From Neckera pumila (lineage: Eukaryota; Streptophyta; Bryopsida; Hypnales; Neckeraceae), in the NCBI GenBank assembly GCA_963969595.1, contig OZ018408.1:29140108-29204107 (forward strand): 64,000 bases of DNA. The letters are read 5' to 3'. Under the pieces are notes generated by a model. That model did not search any database. It was given only the letters and a program-made list of their open reading frames with translations, and had not been told where the DNA came from. Every line of letters begins with the position of its first letter. The first letter of the stretch is position 1. Positions 35,752 to 46,841 of the stretch are shown one piece after another. Made by a program: the position numbers and the translations under genes.

Positions 35752-36987
35752 CATTAGAAAAATGTCAACCCTCCGGAAGGCTGCTCCGGAGTGACAAACC
35801 AAGCTATTAATCCCTAAAGGACCAACATGCCTTTTTTGTCCGTATAGAATTTTTGGGCAGGTACATACGGCTAGAGATTTCCATATTTTGGGCTGAAATT
35901 TTAATGGAACATGGGGGCAAGGAATATCTTTCATATGCACCAAATTTCATGACATTTGGAAATACAAATCAAAAGTTATGGCCTAATATGTTACTTTTTT
36001 TCGTAATTGGGCAGTCCGGGCAGATCAGAAAAAATCACTTTTTTCGAAAACAAAAATTTGAAATTGGTTTTCTAGAGTTATATATAGGTAAAAAGCCTTG
36101 ATTCATCCCATTTTGATCAATGAGTCAAAAGTTATGAAGGTTTTTAATTTGCGGGCAGTTATAGATTCTCTACTCTAAAATAAACTTTGAAGTCCTTTCT
36201 CTTACTCAATTTTCAAAATTTTTTGAAAAAAATAAAATCCTAGGATGTAGATTATTTATTGCAACATTGACACAATTGGAATTAGCATTTTTCAATTCCA
36301 TAATTAAATTCTTGACAATTTTGTATTTTGAATCGTTCTCTACTACTATCTACTTACATTTTTTTCCTGTATGTTGTACAATTCTAAATGAAGTGAAAAT
36401 TTTCAAGCATGTAGACAACTTGTCTAGAAAAAAGAATTCAAAGAACCACCATCATTTTGGACATTTTTTCATCAAAAAGTGAGCTTGTGAAGTGTTGCAG
36501 CCTTGTTTTTTGCAGGGCCAAAAAAATGGTTTTAATGAATTTGAATGCATATATCTTGCAATCCACACGGTGGAAATTCCTAAAAAAATTTCCACTTATT
36601 CTCAAGTCACCATAATATAAGATCCTATGGTTACATGTGTAAAAAAAAGTTTTTTTTTTCAAAAATTGGATACTTGTACTAAAAATGACAGTTTTTGAGC
36701 ATTTTCAGTAAGAACATAGTCATGGAACTTTAGGGGTTAAAAATCTTGGTCTATCACTCCAGCTAACTACTACGGTGATAAGTTAGAGTGGTTGATTGCT
36801 CGCCAAAACAATCAGTTTTTGCAAATTTTTTTTTACTTGTAAATTTTGGTTCCTGCGCCATTGTTGCTGTAGTTTCAGTAGGGCGGAAATAGGGAAAAAA
36901 CAAATTTTTGAGCAAAAAAAAAGTAAATTTCAGGGTACCTTGAAGGGTTATGAACAACCCTCCAAAGGCCTGAAATTTTCTCTAATG
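35752..36987. mobile_element. CATTAGAG-family MITE split by a TTAA-flanked MITE
   Basis: Left end CATTAGAAAAATGTCAACCC, right end TGAAATTTTCTCTAATG. Without the inner element it aligns with 37818-38124 throughout. The break is at CTATTAA, and TTAA is present on both sides of the inner element. Confidence 0.8.
35811..36736. mobile_element. TTAA-flanked MITE, 926 bp, with an empty-site match
   Basis: TTAA (35807-35810), TCCCTAAAGGACC; right end ACTTTAGGGG then TTAA (36737-36740). The copy at 37818 shows the unoccupied site CAAGCTATTAAAAGCTTGG with a single TTAA, so insertion duplicated TTAA. Confidence 0.9.
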
Positions 36988-37817
36988 TAAAATGCGGGTT
37001 TCTTCTAGTGTTAGTTTTTATTGTACAATTTAATTTTGCATTTTCAATTGGTCATTTTCAATCGGATATGTCCTTTAGCATATTTCACATGTCTATCCTT
37101 CATTCTTAAGGAGTTAAATCCACAGGCTTTACATTATGAAGGTTCTAGTCATAAACCAATAGATGGTTCCCACAATGTTTCATATGTCCTTTAGAATAAT
37201 CTTTAGGATGTAGCATAAAAATTGTTTGTATAAAGACCACTTGATTGCTAAACAAGGTTTGAGTGATGGATTCTTAATCAATCCAAACTCATGGATTTGC
37301 AAATAGGTTTTACTTATGAACTTTGAATCATAAATTTGGAGTCATAGATTTAGATTCTTTTATTCCAAAGTACATGACAATAAAATGAAATCAACTTCTT
37401 TTAGAGTTTAGAAAGTGCGGTTTGAAATTTGTACCAATCCTATACCACAAACTTGGCACTTTCACGTCTAAGTTAGAGTTTACACTGTGTGGTTTAAAAT
37501 CTAAACTAGTCCTATTATGCAAACCTTTCTACTTTCATGTTTAGAGTATAGATGCCATAGTTAACTACATCTAGACTACGGATGCAATTCTGGACTACAT
37601 TTATAAAACACTGTGAGATCTCACAATGCTAAAGGTTATACAAAACATCATAAGATCTCACAATGCTAAAGGTTATACAAAACATCATAAGATCTCACAA
37701 TGCTAAGGGACATGTAAAACATTGTGAAATCTTACAATGCTGAAGGTCCCTCTAATATTTGTAAATACTATTTTGACATCTACTTCTAAGTTCTAATACA
37801 CACTCTAGACACTCTAC
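36988..37817. repeat. Spacer with a ~45-bp tandem repeat
   Basis: At 37612-37745 the unit CATAAGATCTCACAATGCTAA repeats about three to four times. It resembles the AGATCT units of the 222-bp MITE. The rest (37060-37600) is unrecognised. Confidence 0.6.
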
Positions 37818-38124
37818 CATTAGAGAAAAACTAAACCCTCTAGAGGACTGCTAGAATGTGACAAACCAAGCTATTAAAAGCTTGGTTTGTCACACCAAGC
37901 TGACTACTGCGAGGAGCAGTCACACCAAGCTTCCACAATTTAAATATATATATTTTTTTTAATAATATTTTATCCGGAATTTTTGGTTCCTGCGCCACTG
38001 CTGCTGCAGTTTCAGCAGGACGGAAATAGGGAAAAAACGAGTTTTTCAGCAAAAAAAAACACATTTCAGGGTACCTCGGAGGGCCGTGGAGCAGCCTTCT
38101 GAAGGCCTGAAATTTCCTCTAATG
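37818..38124. mobile_element. CATTAGAG-family MITE, complete 307-bp copy
   Basis: The ends CATTAGAGAAAA and TTTCCTCTAATG are inverted. GC-rich subterminal blocks (GAGGACTGCTAG on the left, GGAGCAGCCTTCTGAAGG on the right) extend the inverted repeats to about 35 bp. It carries the unbroken TTAA used as insertion site in its relatives. Confidence 0.8.
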
Positions 38125-38918
38125 AAGGTTAAATAATTAGGTGTTTTATTTCTTCATATATACTATAAATTTTTTTTGTAATAAATATGCAACCCAATAC
38201 TTTTGCATCTCATTTTATTTAATATGGTCTACATCCAACTTTTTGATCTTTTTAATTTCATAAATTTTTTTACAAAAGGCATCTTCTAAGTTGTTTTAAT
38301 GTTGAGGATCCTTGCGTATAATACAAGAGTTGCGTACTTGAGACTATACCACTAAACTTAAAAAATTCCACAAGGTGGCTTTTAACTCGGAATTTGATGA
38401 AACTACTGCTATTGGATTTATAACAGAGTCTATTTCCTAGAAGTAATTTTTATTGAAACAAAATCAAAATTTAAGAACGGTTAGCTCAAAAAAGAGGGAT
38501 AGCAACCAAACAAATGGTCACTTGGGTCCTTAGAGGTTAACTAAAAGTTACTTCCAAACTCCTACATTCATTCCCAAGAATTGGATGAAAGACATGAGGA
38601 TGTTAAATAACAACATTCAACACATAAAAAAAATGCAAAATCTTACTTTTACATATTTTCAGCCGACCAAAACAAAATATGCTCAAACCAATATGGATGC
38701 CCTTATTTCTACCTTGTAAGCTTCTTGGTCACATTATACACAGGGAGACCTCACACTTTTTGAGATTTTCAATTTTAGAGGTCCCGAGAGATATTTTTAG
38801 AAACTTTATATTCCACCTTCTACTTTGGGCAATTCCAAATAAGACTAGGATGACTAAGTATCTCCTCAAAAGGGACACCCCATATTATTATGAAAATTTA
38901 AAAAATTTAAAACAAAGA

Positions 38919-39042
38919 CTAGAATGATATACACATAAATTTCAACCAACTAGAATGATATACACATAAATTTCAACCAACTAGAATGATACACACATAA
39001 GTTTCAACCAACTAGAATGATGATACATATAAATTTCAACCA
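38919..39042. repeat. 31-bp tandem repeat, four copies
   Basis: The unit is TAGAATGATATACACATAAA followed by TTTCAACCAAC. The last copy has a 3-bp insertion. Confidence 0.9.
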
Positions 39043-39063
39043 ATGTCTGTGTAGGATTGATTT

Positions 39064-39169
39064 TTTGATGGGACCAAGTGACCAACCACAAATTTTATCA
39101 TGCGTGGAAAATAAAAACTTCAGCATTTTCCCGAGGGGCTAAGCGAGGGGGTCAGTTCACTCTGGCTGT
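39064..39169. repeat. Short copy of the GAGTGAA-ended MITE
   Basis: ACCAAGTGACCAACC on the left and AGCGAGGGGGTCAGTTCACT on the right correspond to the ends of the element at 10129-10379, with the ATTTTATCATGCGTGG block between. Confidence 0.5.
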
Positions 39170-39412
39170 ACAATACAATACAATACAGTAACTTACAAGC
39201 TCCCAACAGGAATAAGTTGGTGAAAGGTTGGGATAAATTATATCTTACAGTCCAAATGGGCCGTTGGCGCAGTCAATCCGCGTGATCAAATTCAAAAATT
39301 GAAATATTCAAATTTAAATCAAACTAATGTACTATATTGTATAAGCTCCCAGCCCGCCCTCAATACCTTCTTTCCCGCCCTTCGTCACTATCTTCTTTCC
39401 CACCGCCGATTA

Positions 39413-39655
39413 TCCTTTTACAGCTTCATAATACATGTTGAATTGCGGCTTGTGAGTCGATAATCCTTTTACAGCTTCACAATACATGTTGAATTGTGGC
39501 TTGTGAGTTGATCACCCTTTTACAACTTCACAATACATGTCAAATTGTGGCTTGTGAGTCGATTACTGTTTTACAGCTTCATAATACATGTCAAATTGTG
39601 GCTTGTGAGTTGATCACCCTTTACAGCTTCACAATACATGTTGAATTGCGGCTTG
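39413..39655 (+). repeat. 59-bp tandem repeats just upstream of the SERAC1-like gene
   Basis: The unit contains TTTTACAGCTTCACAATACA and TTGAATTGTGGCTTGTGAGT and repeats about 4.5 times. The array ends about 60 bp before the start codon, so it lies in the 5' leader or promoter. Confidence 0.9.
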
Positions 39656-39892
39656 TATTTGCAGAATTTGCAGAATCTTGAGTTGGAATCTTTGCTTGCT
39701 GGCCCAATTTGCACTAGGATGGCGTCGTGGTGGAGGAATTTGGCAACTGGGGAAGCTGATGGCAACAACTCCAACTCTTCTCTACCACATGGTATCACAA
39801 AGGTAAATTACATTCGTTCTTTAATTTTAGGACAACATAGTTGAGTGAATCCATTTCTTTTTAGTACTATAGCCAAAGTAACTTTGACTTAA

Positions 39893-40700
39893 ATAGTTAA
39901 ATCTGGCTTTTCAGTTCCAAGGTAACATAGGGATCGATATATACAAGCAGATTGAAAGAAAATTGGGATGGTCGTACCAATCAAATCGCTCAATACTAAT
40001 CTCTAATTTGAAACAATTGAGAAAATTTTAAAAATATTGCGTAATAAATTGAAGCGCCTTGCAAAGATGCTGGGAATCCTAATTAATCATCTGAACAATA
40101 TTATGTTCGAGATCAACAATAGAAATTTTGAGACCTGGACTCTAGCTATCAAATTCCAAAGAATAATAGGAATTACTTACCTAGTACACAAGATGCACTC
40201 AATCAATCTGTGCGTGGCATTGAAGCCTCTGGTCATGATTCAATTATTGGGTTCTATGCACTAGATCAAAAACCAATGGTGCATTGAACATCAAATAGTT
40301 AAATCTGGCTTTAATTTTAGTTCCAAGGTAACATAGGGATCGATGTATACAAGCAGATTGGAAGAAAATTGGGATGGTCGTATTAGTTGAATTGCTCAAT
40401 ACTAATCTCTAATTCAAAACAGTTGAGAAAATTTTAAAAATATTGTGTAATGAATTGAAGCGCCTTGCGAAGATGCCGGGAATCCTAGTTGATCATCTGA
40501 ACAATATTATGATTGTGATCAACAATAGAAATTTTGAGACCTGGACTCTAGCTATCGAATTCCAAATAATGATAGGAATTACTCACCTGGTACACAAGAT
40601 GCACTTAGTCGATCTGTGCGTGGCGTTGAAGCCTCTGGTCATGATTCAATTATTGGATTCCATGTACCAGATAAAAACCAATGATGCATTGAACATCAAA
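39893..40700. repeat. Tandem duplication of about 405 bp in intron 1 of the SERAC1-like gene
   Basis: 39893-40294 and 40295-40700 are direct repeats, starting ATAGTTAAATCTGGCTTT and ending GCATTGAACATCAAA. Each holds a similar open frame (...NNRNFETWTLAI...), vaguely like a copia gag start, but substitutions change many residues, so I do not call it a gene. Confidence 0.9.
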
Positions 40701-40905
40701 ATCTCGTCAATTAATGGGGCTTGGAACTTTTGCAGATTAGCAGTGGAGTTTACAAACTCAAGGAGCCTGTTGGAACCCTTCAAGTGGAAATTGTATTCAT
40801 TCATGGATTGCAGCTCTTTGATTATTGGGATGCATTTTGGAAAACGTGGCTAAGTGGCGAAAAGCTAGACAAGGACGGGTCTAAAGAGTCTTGTTGGCCA
40901 ATAAC

Positions 40906-41287
40906 TATTGACACTTACGCTAATTGAGATTAGGGTTACAGCTAATGAGCCCTGGATGCTTCTCATCCCTGCTCTTATTAGGATTAACTAGGGCTAATAA
41001 GTGTATATAAGCCCAAGGGCTTTCACCCTCAATTCACATCCTGATTCACAATTGATCTGTCGTTGTGTTAACACTACAAGAAAACAGTGTCCGAATTGAC
41101 ACGTCCTAATTGACTAAAATGTCCTAATTGACTAAAATGTCCTAGTTGACTAAAATGTCCCAATTGACAAAATCCTGTCAAAAAAATGTCCGAATTGACA
41201 GAAAATTGACAAAATAATGTCCAAATTGACAAAAAAATGTCCGAATTGACACTGCTCCCTTGTAGTGTAAGTACAATCATTTCTATA
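40906..41287 (+). repeat. 5' LTR of the copia element
   Basis: Begins TATTGACACTTACGC (the 3' copy has TGTTGACACTTAAGC) and ends CATTTCTATA before the primer site. It contains TATATAAGCCC at about 41003, a probable TATA box. A 196-bp CACTA-like MITE interrupts it at 41072-41267. Confidence 0.9.
41072..41267. mobile_element. CACTA-type MITE of 196 bp in the 5' LTR
   Basis: Ends CACTACAAGAAAAC and CCTTGTAGTG, with TAA on both sides (41069-41071, 41268-41270). The 3' LTR shows the site with a single TTAA. Inside, TGTCCnAATTGAC repeats about nine times, like the subterminal repeats bound by CACTA transposases. Confidence 0.88.
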
Positions 41288-41304
41288 TGGTATCAGAGCT
41301 AGGG
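41288..41304 (+). other. Copia primer binding site
   Basis: TGGTATCAGAGCTAGGG, complementary to the 3' end of plant initiator-Met tRNA, directly after the 5' LTR. Confidence 0.93.
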
Positions 41305-41466
41305 TAGATTTGTTCAAGCAGTCTGAGTGACGCACGAGAGACTAGCAGTACAGCTTACTTAGATCAAGCTACTCTAACAGGGACGGCGCCGCAGCTAGCA
41401 CGTTCATAGAGTCAATCAGCTTGTTCTTGACACTATTCACATTTCTTTAGTAGTCCATTAGATACA

Positions 41467-42819
41467 ATGGATCCTAGTGTGAGAGACGTACTTGAATCCA
41501 TGAAGTTTGCTGGCCCAGCAAGCTACATCATTTGGAGTTATAAAGTACTTATGATCTTGATGTAGGAAGGACTTTGGCGCTTCATTGAACCCAATCCCTA
41601 CCCGATTGATCATGCCACGACGTCTTCTGGTACAGCTAGGGACGCGATCACGGCGGAATCCACAAGCCGACTTGCAGTGACGGCCTCAGACCTGATATCG
41701 CTCATCATCCCAGGAGCTCCGACGGTGCCTTTTGCTCCAATGGCGCCCGTTGTCCCACCAACTACTACAGTTCCTATAGCACCTGCAATCTCCAACAACG
41801 TGGCACAAGACAACGAGCTTCGTCACCTTGCAAGAAGAATTATTATCTCTTTGGTAAGAAACTCTATTATACTCTCAGTCATTCATCTCACTGATCCTTA
41901 TGCTATTTGGCAACGTCTGAAAAGCATGTGTGACGTAAGAAGCTCCTCCAGACGCCTATCTTTGAAGGAGAAATTCTACTCACTAAGACTGCCAGAGGGC
42001 AAGAGCGTAGGAGATCACCTACAACAGATCAATCTCATTGTCATCCAACTAGCCAGCCTAGAAATTCAAACACTAGATGAGAACTTGGTAGATCTTACCC
42101 TCAATAATCTGCCCAAAAGCTGGACCACCTTTCGTCAGATACAGAAGGGTCGAGAGCAAACGCCTTCCTTTCCCAAGTTAGAAGGACTCTTTTTACAAGA
42201 GGAGCTAGGACGTAGCATCAAGAAACGTCACGAGGACACTGAAGTCAACTTTGTTAGAACCCAAAACCAATGCGGGAATCGATATCAGAATTGTGACTGT
42301 AACTCCTGCAATCGTAACTACGGGGACAAAAGCTACGGGGATCGGAGTAATATAGACAAACCAAACCAGGAGACTAGGATCCGCTCACCAATAGTTTGTC
42401 ACAAATGCAACAAACCCAGCCACCACGCGCGCGACTGCACTCGGATCACCCTCAAAGGCCGCATCAAAGCAATGCAAATACAGCTGGAGAACATAGCGCG
42501 AAGTCGACCCGCACCACAAGTTCACCTCGCCGAGATCAAGGACAACAACAAACTTTGCATCATCACCAACTATCCATATTCCAACTCCGATGGACCTGCA
42601 ATCCAAGACTGTATCAATGCATTCCCACGCGACTCAACACCAGAAGAAACAATCAACGTTTGCATTGCCGAAGAAATTATCAACGCCTGCATCATCGAAG
42701 ATGACTGGTTCCTGGACTCAAGAGTATCATCCCACGTCACTGGCAATTATAGTTTACTTAGCCAAATACATCCCTCCAACATTCCACATATTAGAACGCC
42801 GGTGGGCAAGCCATGCTAG
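41467..42819 (+). pseudogene. Copia gag and start of protease
   Basis: The frame starts MDPSVRDVLESMKFAGPASY at 41467, meets TAG at about 41563 and continues open from 41677. It shows the UBN2-type gag core (LKSMCDVRSSSRRLSLKEKF, LPEGKSVGDHLQQINLI, NLPKSWTTFR) and a zinc knuckle CHKCNKPSHHARDC (CX2CX4HX4C) near 42400. The protease site reads LDSRVSSHVTG where D-S-G-A-S-S-H is expected, so Gly and Ala are changed. A frameshift near 42800 moves the rest of protease to another frame. Confidence 0.9.
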
Positions 42820-43222
42820 TAGCTGGCCAGGGCTCTGTAAGCACAACAGCTATTACTGGAGAAATAAAACATATCAGAAATATTCTCTACGTCCTTGGTG
42901 TTACCACAAATCTACTCTCAGTAGGGAAACTTACAGATGTTGGCTTTTGAGTCACCTTTGAAGCAAAATAGTACCTCATCTATGACAATGAAAATCCTAG
43001 CCAGATCTTTCTACAAGGCATTTGGGACCCTAGAAATAACCTGTATAGAGTCACCAAATGAATATTCCACCATGCATTGATCACCCAAACTATAGCTAGT
43101 CAACCAATTACCCTGTTAGACCTAGTCCCCAACCTCCAACCTTCAAAACCACTAGACACCCTAATACACCTATGACATCAACGACTAGGACACGTTAACT
43201 ACCAATTGAAAGCCTATATCAT

Positions 43223-43858
43223 ATGACTAGCAAGAATTTAGTAGCCGGGGTACCTATCATACCACACATCAAACACACATGCGCCTCCTGCATGCTTGGG
43301 AAACTCCCACGTGATTGCATCCCCAAGAAAAGAACCCACTACAACACCAAGAAACTCCAATTAGTACACACTGACCTTTGTGGACCACTACTAGTTCCAT
43401 CACGCAGTGGAAATCGATACATCTTGACCTTTATAGACGACTTCTCATGCAAGACCTGGCTCTATTTCATAGCAGACAAAGCCCAGATCTTGACCTACTT
43501 CCAGCAATTCAAAGCCCTAGTGGAAACTCCAAACTCTAGAGTTGGCACAATTAGAAGCGACAGGGGAGGAAAATATACCTCTACAGCTTTAAAAGACTAT
43601 TGTATTTTCCATGGCATCACTCTCCAATTAACAGTTGGATACTCATCCCACCAGAATGGTGTTGCGGAAAGGAAGAACTGCACACTTTTGGAGGGAATTC
43701 GAAGCGTTGTCAGTGGCACTAACATCCCAAAAGCACTCTGGAAGGAAATTGCCCGCATAGTGAATTACGTTCAAAACCGCTGCCCAATTAGAGCCCTATG
43801 GCTCAAAACACCAGAGGAGGCATTTACAAGAGTAAAACCCCACGTTAATCACCTCTGA
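43223..43858 (+). pseudogene. Copia integrase
   Basis: A 211-codon open stretch starting in the GAG-pre-integrase zinc region (HTCASCMLGKLPRDC) and covering the catalytic core. The DDE acids are seen in LVHTDLCGPL, TIRSDRGGKY and NGVAERKNCTLLEG. It ends at a TGA in the core's C-terminal side (HVNHL); the next frame (43860-44080) continues with the expected VIGCTAF-like sequence. Spacing between the second and third acids is normal. Confidence 0.92.
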
Positions 43859-44581
43859 GTTATTGGTTGCACAGCCTTTTGTCACATACCGGATGTAAAA
43901 AGACAAGAGCTAGATCCTAAAGCTCTTGTTACCATCCTTATAGGCTACGACAAAAATAGCAAAGCCTACTGGTGCTACCACCCACCTACCTGGAAGATAC
44001 TTATTAGCCGCAACGTCAGATTTGACAAATTTGGATTTGACTTCCCTTCTCCAGAACTATTGAACCTCTACACTCCCTAGATTTCCTTGACAGACTCACC
44101 CCCCTAGCCAGTCACCCTCTAGTATAGAACCTGTACAAATCCCAAAGCTCACACTCACTTCTCCTCTTCCCTATCCTCTTACACCCACACCACCACATCT
44201 TATCCCATCCTCACCAATAGTTATCCCATCCTCACCACCCCCTTCTCCTTCCCTATTCCAACCTGATCCTACCTCCCTTGATCCCTATGACTTCTCCACT
44301 TCTCCCCAATCACCTATTAACACACCTGTAGAACACGACAGTCCCAACCCCATTCCAGCCGACCAACCCTAGTCACCCACTCCTATTCCAGCACCTTGAC
44401 GCTCCACCCGTCCTAGAAAAAAGAACATCCGTCTTGACGGATGTGATCTATGCCTTTCTACTGACGATTTCAACGTATGCATGGTCATCACGGCCCCACC
44501 TGCACCGACTCCCAAACCTACACAAAACCAGGAAACTATTACCTTCAAACAAGCAAAACAGATCCTAGCTAGAGACAAGCG

Positions 44582-45352
44582 ATGCAGACTGAAATGGACT
44601 CTATTTGGAAGAACCAAACATGGGATCTAGAACCTCTCCCCCCCGGAAAACGCGCAATCAGTTGCAAGTGGATCTTCAAGATTAAACCCGGTCTCCTTGG
44701 CCAACCCCCCATCAAAAAGGCAAGATTAGTAGCTCGTGGTTTTGAGCAACGCCACGGCATCGATTTTGATGAAACCTTTGCCCCTATGATCAAATGGGCA
44801 ACCATTAGAACCGCCATCGCCCTCACAGCTACTAAACGGTGGGACATACACCACATGGATGGTAGAACAACTTTTTTATACGGTCTTCTCAAGGAAAAGG
44901 TCTACATGACCCAACCCCCCAGTTTTAGAGCACACGGCAAAGAACATCTTACCTGCCGGCTCAACAAATCTCTTTACGGTCTCAAACAAAGCCCAAGAAC
45001 ATGGTATGACCGGATAGATGTTGTATTACGACGTATTGGCCTCATCCGGAGTAAGTCAGATGGCAACATGTATTACTTGCACCACCAAACCGAGACACTC
45101 ATCCTCATGCTATACGTCAATGATCTATTTATAACCGGCAGCTCCTCAAAACTTATTTCTTGGCTGAAGACATTCTTGCACAAGGAATTTGACATGACCG
45201 ACCTTGGCAAGATCAAACGTTATCTTGGCATCAGCTTTGAACAAGTTATCTTTGGCATCTTCTTCAACCAGAGAGACTACACGGCGTCTATCCTACGTGA
45301 CTTTGGAATGCAAGACTGCAAACCAGAGAAAGCTCTTTTCCCTGAAGGCTAA
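44582..45352 (+). pseudogene. Copia reverse transcriptase, active site altered
   Basis: 257 codons of the RVT_2 type. Motifs: WIFKIKPGLLG, ARLVARGFEQRHGIDFDETF, VYMTQPPSF, CRLNKSLYGLKQSPRTWYDR. The catalytic YVDD box reads YVND, losing the first Asp of the pair, so the enzyme would be inactive. A TAA at 45351 (CAA expected) stops it before the connection domain. It follows a proline-rich linker with stops (44080-44570). Confidence 0.93.
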
Positions 45353-45358
45353 GTATTT

Positions 45359-46078
45359 GTGACAGACATGAAATCCCCACCCATCGACTCCACCTACTAT
45401 TGCAAATTCGTGGGCAAATTGATCTTTCTTACAGTAACCAAACCTGATATTGCCTATGGCGTCAGCCGACTTAGCAGCTACATGGCTACACCACAACAAG
45501 CGCACCTAGAAGCCGCCAAGCACCTCCTCCGTTACCTGCAAGGCACCTTAGACTTTGGGATACTATACAAAGCAGATTTACCAATTGAAATCACAGGCTT
45601 TACAGATGCGGATTGGGGATCCTGCCTGGAGACTCAACATTCAATGGAAGCGTATGTGTTTACTCTCGCAGGGGGTCCTATCACATGGTAGAGCAAAAGA
45701 CAGCTTACTGTCTTGCGATCCTCCATAGAGTCAGAGTACAGGGCGCTCAGTGACGCCTCCCAAGAAGCGGTCTGGCTACACCGCTTACTTGCAGAGCTTC
45801 AGCCTCCCTCACCACCTACTCAATCAACAGAAGCACCTGTTCACCAATCCACTTCAAAACCAACAAGCATCACCATTCATTGTGACAACCAAGGCGCCAT
45901 GAAACTATCCCACAATCTAGTCTTTTACGCAAGATCCAAACACATTGAGATCTATTACCACTTCATCAGAGAAAGAGTATTGGGAGGGAAAATCAAGCTT
46001 CAGTATATTAATACAAACGACCAACTTGCAGATGCCCTAACAAAGCCCTTAGACCGTGTGCAACTTGAACGCCATTGA
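45359..46078 (+). pseudogene. Copia RNase H
   Basis: Two pieces in one frame, separated by TAG at 45689 (TGG expected). Motifs: KLIFLTVTKPDIAYGVSRLS, LEAAKHLLRYLQGT, GFTDADWGSC with a catalytic Asp, SSIESEYRALSDASQEAVWL with the catalytic Glu, IHCDNQGAM with Asp, and RSKHIEIYYHFIRERV followed by QLADALTKPL. This is the usual Copia end, and the stop at 46076 is the natural one. Confidence 0.92.
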
Positions 46079-46163
46079 GCAGCTCTAAGACTTCATAGCC
46101 TAGAAACCCTAAGCAGAGAGAGACACACCTCCCAATTTGCCTACATTCCTGAGAACAATAACC

Positions 46164-46688
46164 TTAGAGAACCTCAGCGCAAAACAGGTAGCTCTCCGCC
46201 TCGCCCAGCGATACGAAACTCTGATGTTCAGTGCCTCCATATCCTAACACCTCTCTTGCGCAATCCGGCCATGAGAAATACAAACCAAGCGTTTGACCCT
46301 TCCTCACGGCGTAGTACTTTTGCTTCGGCAATGACTCCGTAGCAGCAATCTTCTGTCCCTTGCGCGCTTCCAAACCAGGATCAACTCAACAGCCCGCACC
46401 AACAACATTGCCCGCGCCCTCCCACAACGCCTCATCACAACACAATTCACAGGCCTTTGTCTTCCCAACTGGACTCACAACAATCGCCCCAACAAGATTG
46501 CCACACCAATGCGCCAATCGTGCCATGAAGGAACACAACCACAACAATAGCAAGCCGATCAAATTCCCCAGCGAGAACTCTTCAACGCACTCTCGGAGCG
46601 TTTGACTCTGTTCTACTCCCGCACGCGCCATTGACATTCTCCAAGCCAACAATCCCGAGCTTCTGTACAGATCACTAATGCAAAACAC
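46164..46688 (-). pseudogene. Antisense fragment with an RNase H1 N-terminal (viroplasmin-type) domain
   Basis: Between copia RNase H and the 3' LTR, the minus strand has one frame of about 175 codons broken by a single TGA near 46386. Its last part, KYYAVRKGQTLGLYFSWPDC then FVSLGEAESYL, fits the hybrid-binding domain of eukaryotic RNase H1 and caulimovirus P6: YAVxxGxxxGxYxxWxxC and a later F-x(5)-EA. The upstream part is not recognised. Copia elements do not normally carry this domain, least of all reversed, so a host or viral sequence was probably captured. No Asp-rich RNase H catalytic domain is seen here. Confidence 0.65.
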
Positions 46689-46841
46689 TTGTATAAATTC
46701 AGCTATAACAAATCACAAACACACCACCAATCTCACGATTGAGAGGAGGTGTTGACACTTAAGCTAATTGAGATTAGGATTACACCTAACAAGTCATGGA
46801 TGCTTCTCATCCCCGCTCTTATTAGGGTTAACTAGGGTTAA

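Larger units (their letters stand above)
34466..38342. mobile_element. hAT-like insertion, 3.9 kb, itself loaded with MITEs
   Basis: ACTATACC flanks both sides (34458-34465 and 38343-38350). The terminal 29 bases match in inverse orientation at about 20 positions without gaps, best over CAACTTTTGTATTATA against CAACTCTTGTATTATA. An 8-bp duplication with short imperfect ends is typical of hAT elements. It hosts the elements at 34575-35496, 35752-36987 and 37818-38124. No transposase is seen. Confidence 0.65.
33911..38536. mobile_element. TTAA-family MITE (0.78-kb type) split by a 3.9-kb insertion
   Basis: Left half 33911-34465 begins TCCTCTAATGACC. Right half 38351-38536 ends CTTGGGTCCTTAGAGG before TTAA (38537-38540). 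Joined, they align with the intact copy at 28112, and the break falls at an 8-bp duplication. Confidence 0.75.

Noticed and set aside
40037..40853. Calling the intron frames a copia gag fragment
   Set aside because: Only a vague W-T-x-A-I resemblance; no UBN2 core or zinc knuckle, and the two units differ mostly by residue-changing substitutions.
44369..44892. Minus-strand frames of 82 and 107 codons in the copia element
   Set aside because: They are shadows of the RT and linker coding on the plus strand.
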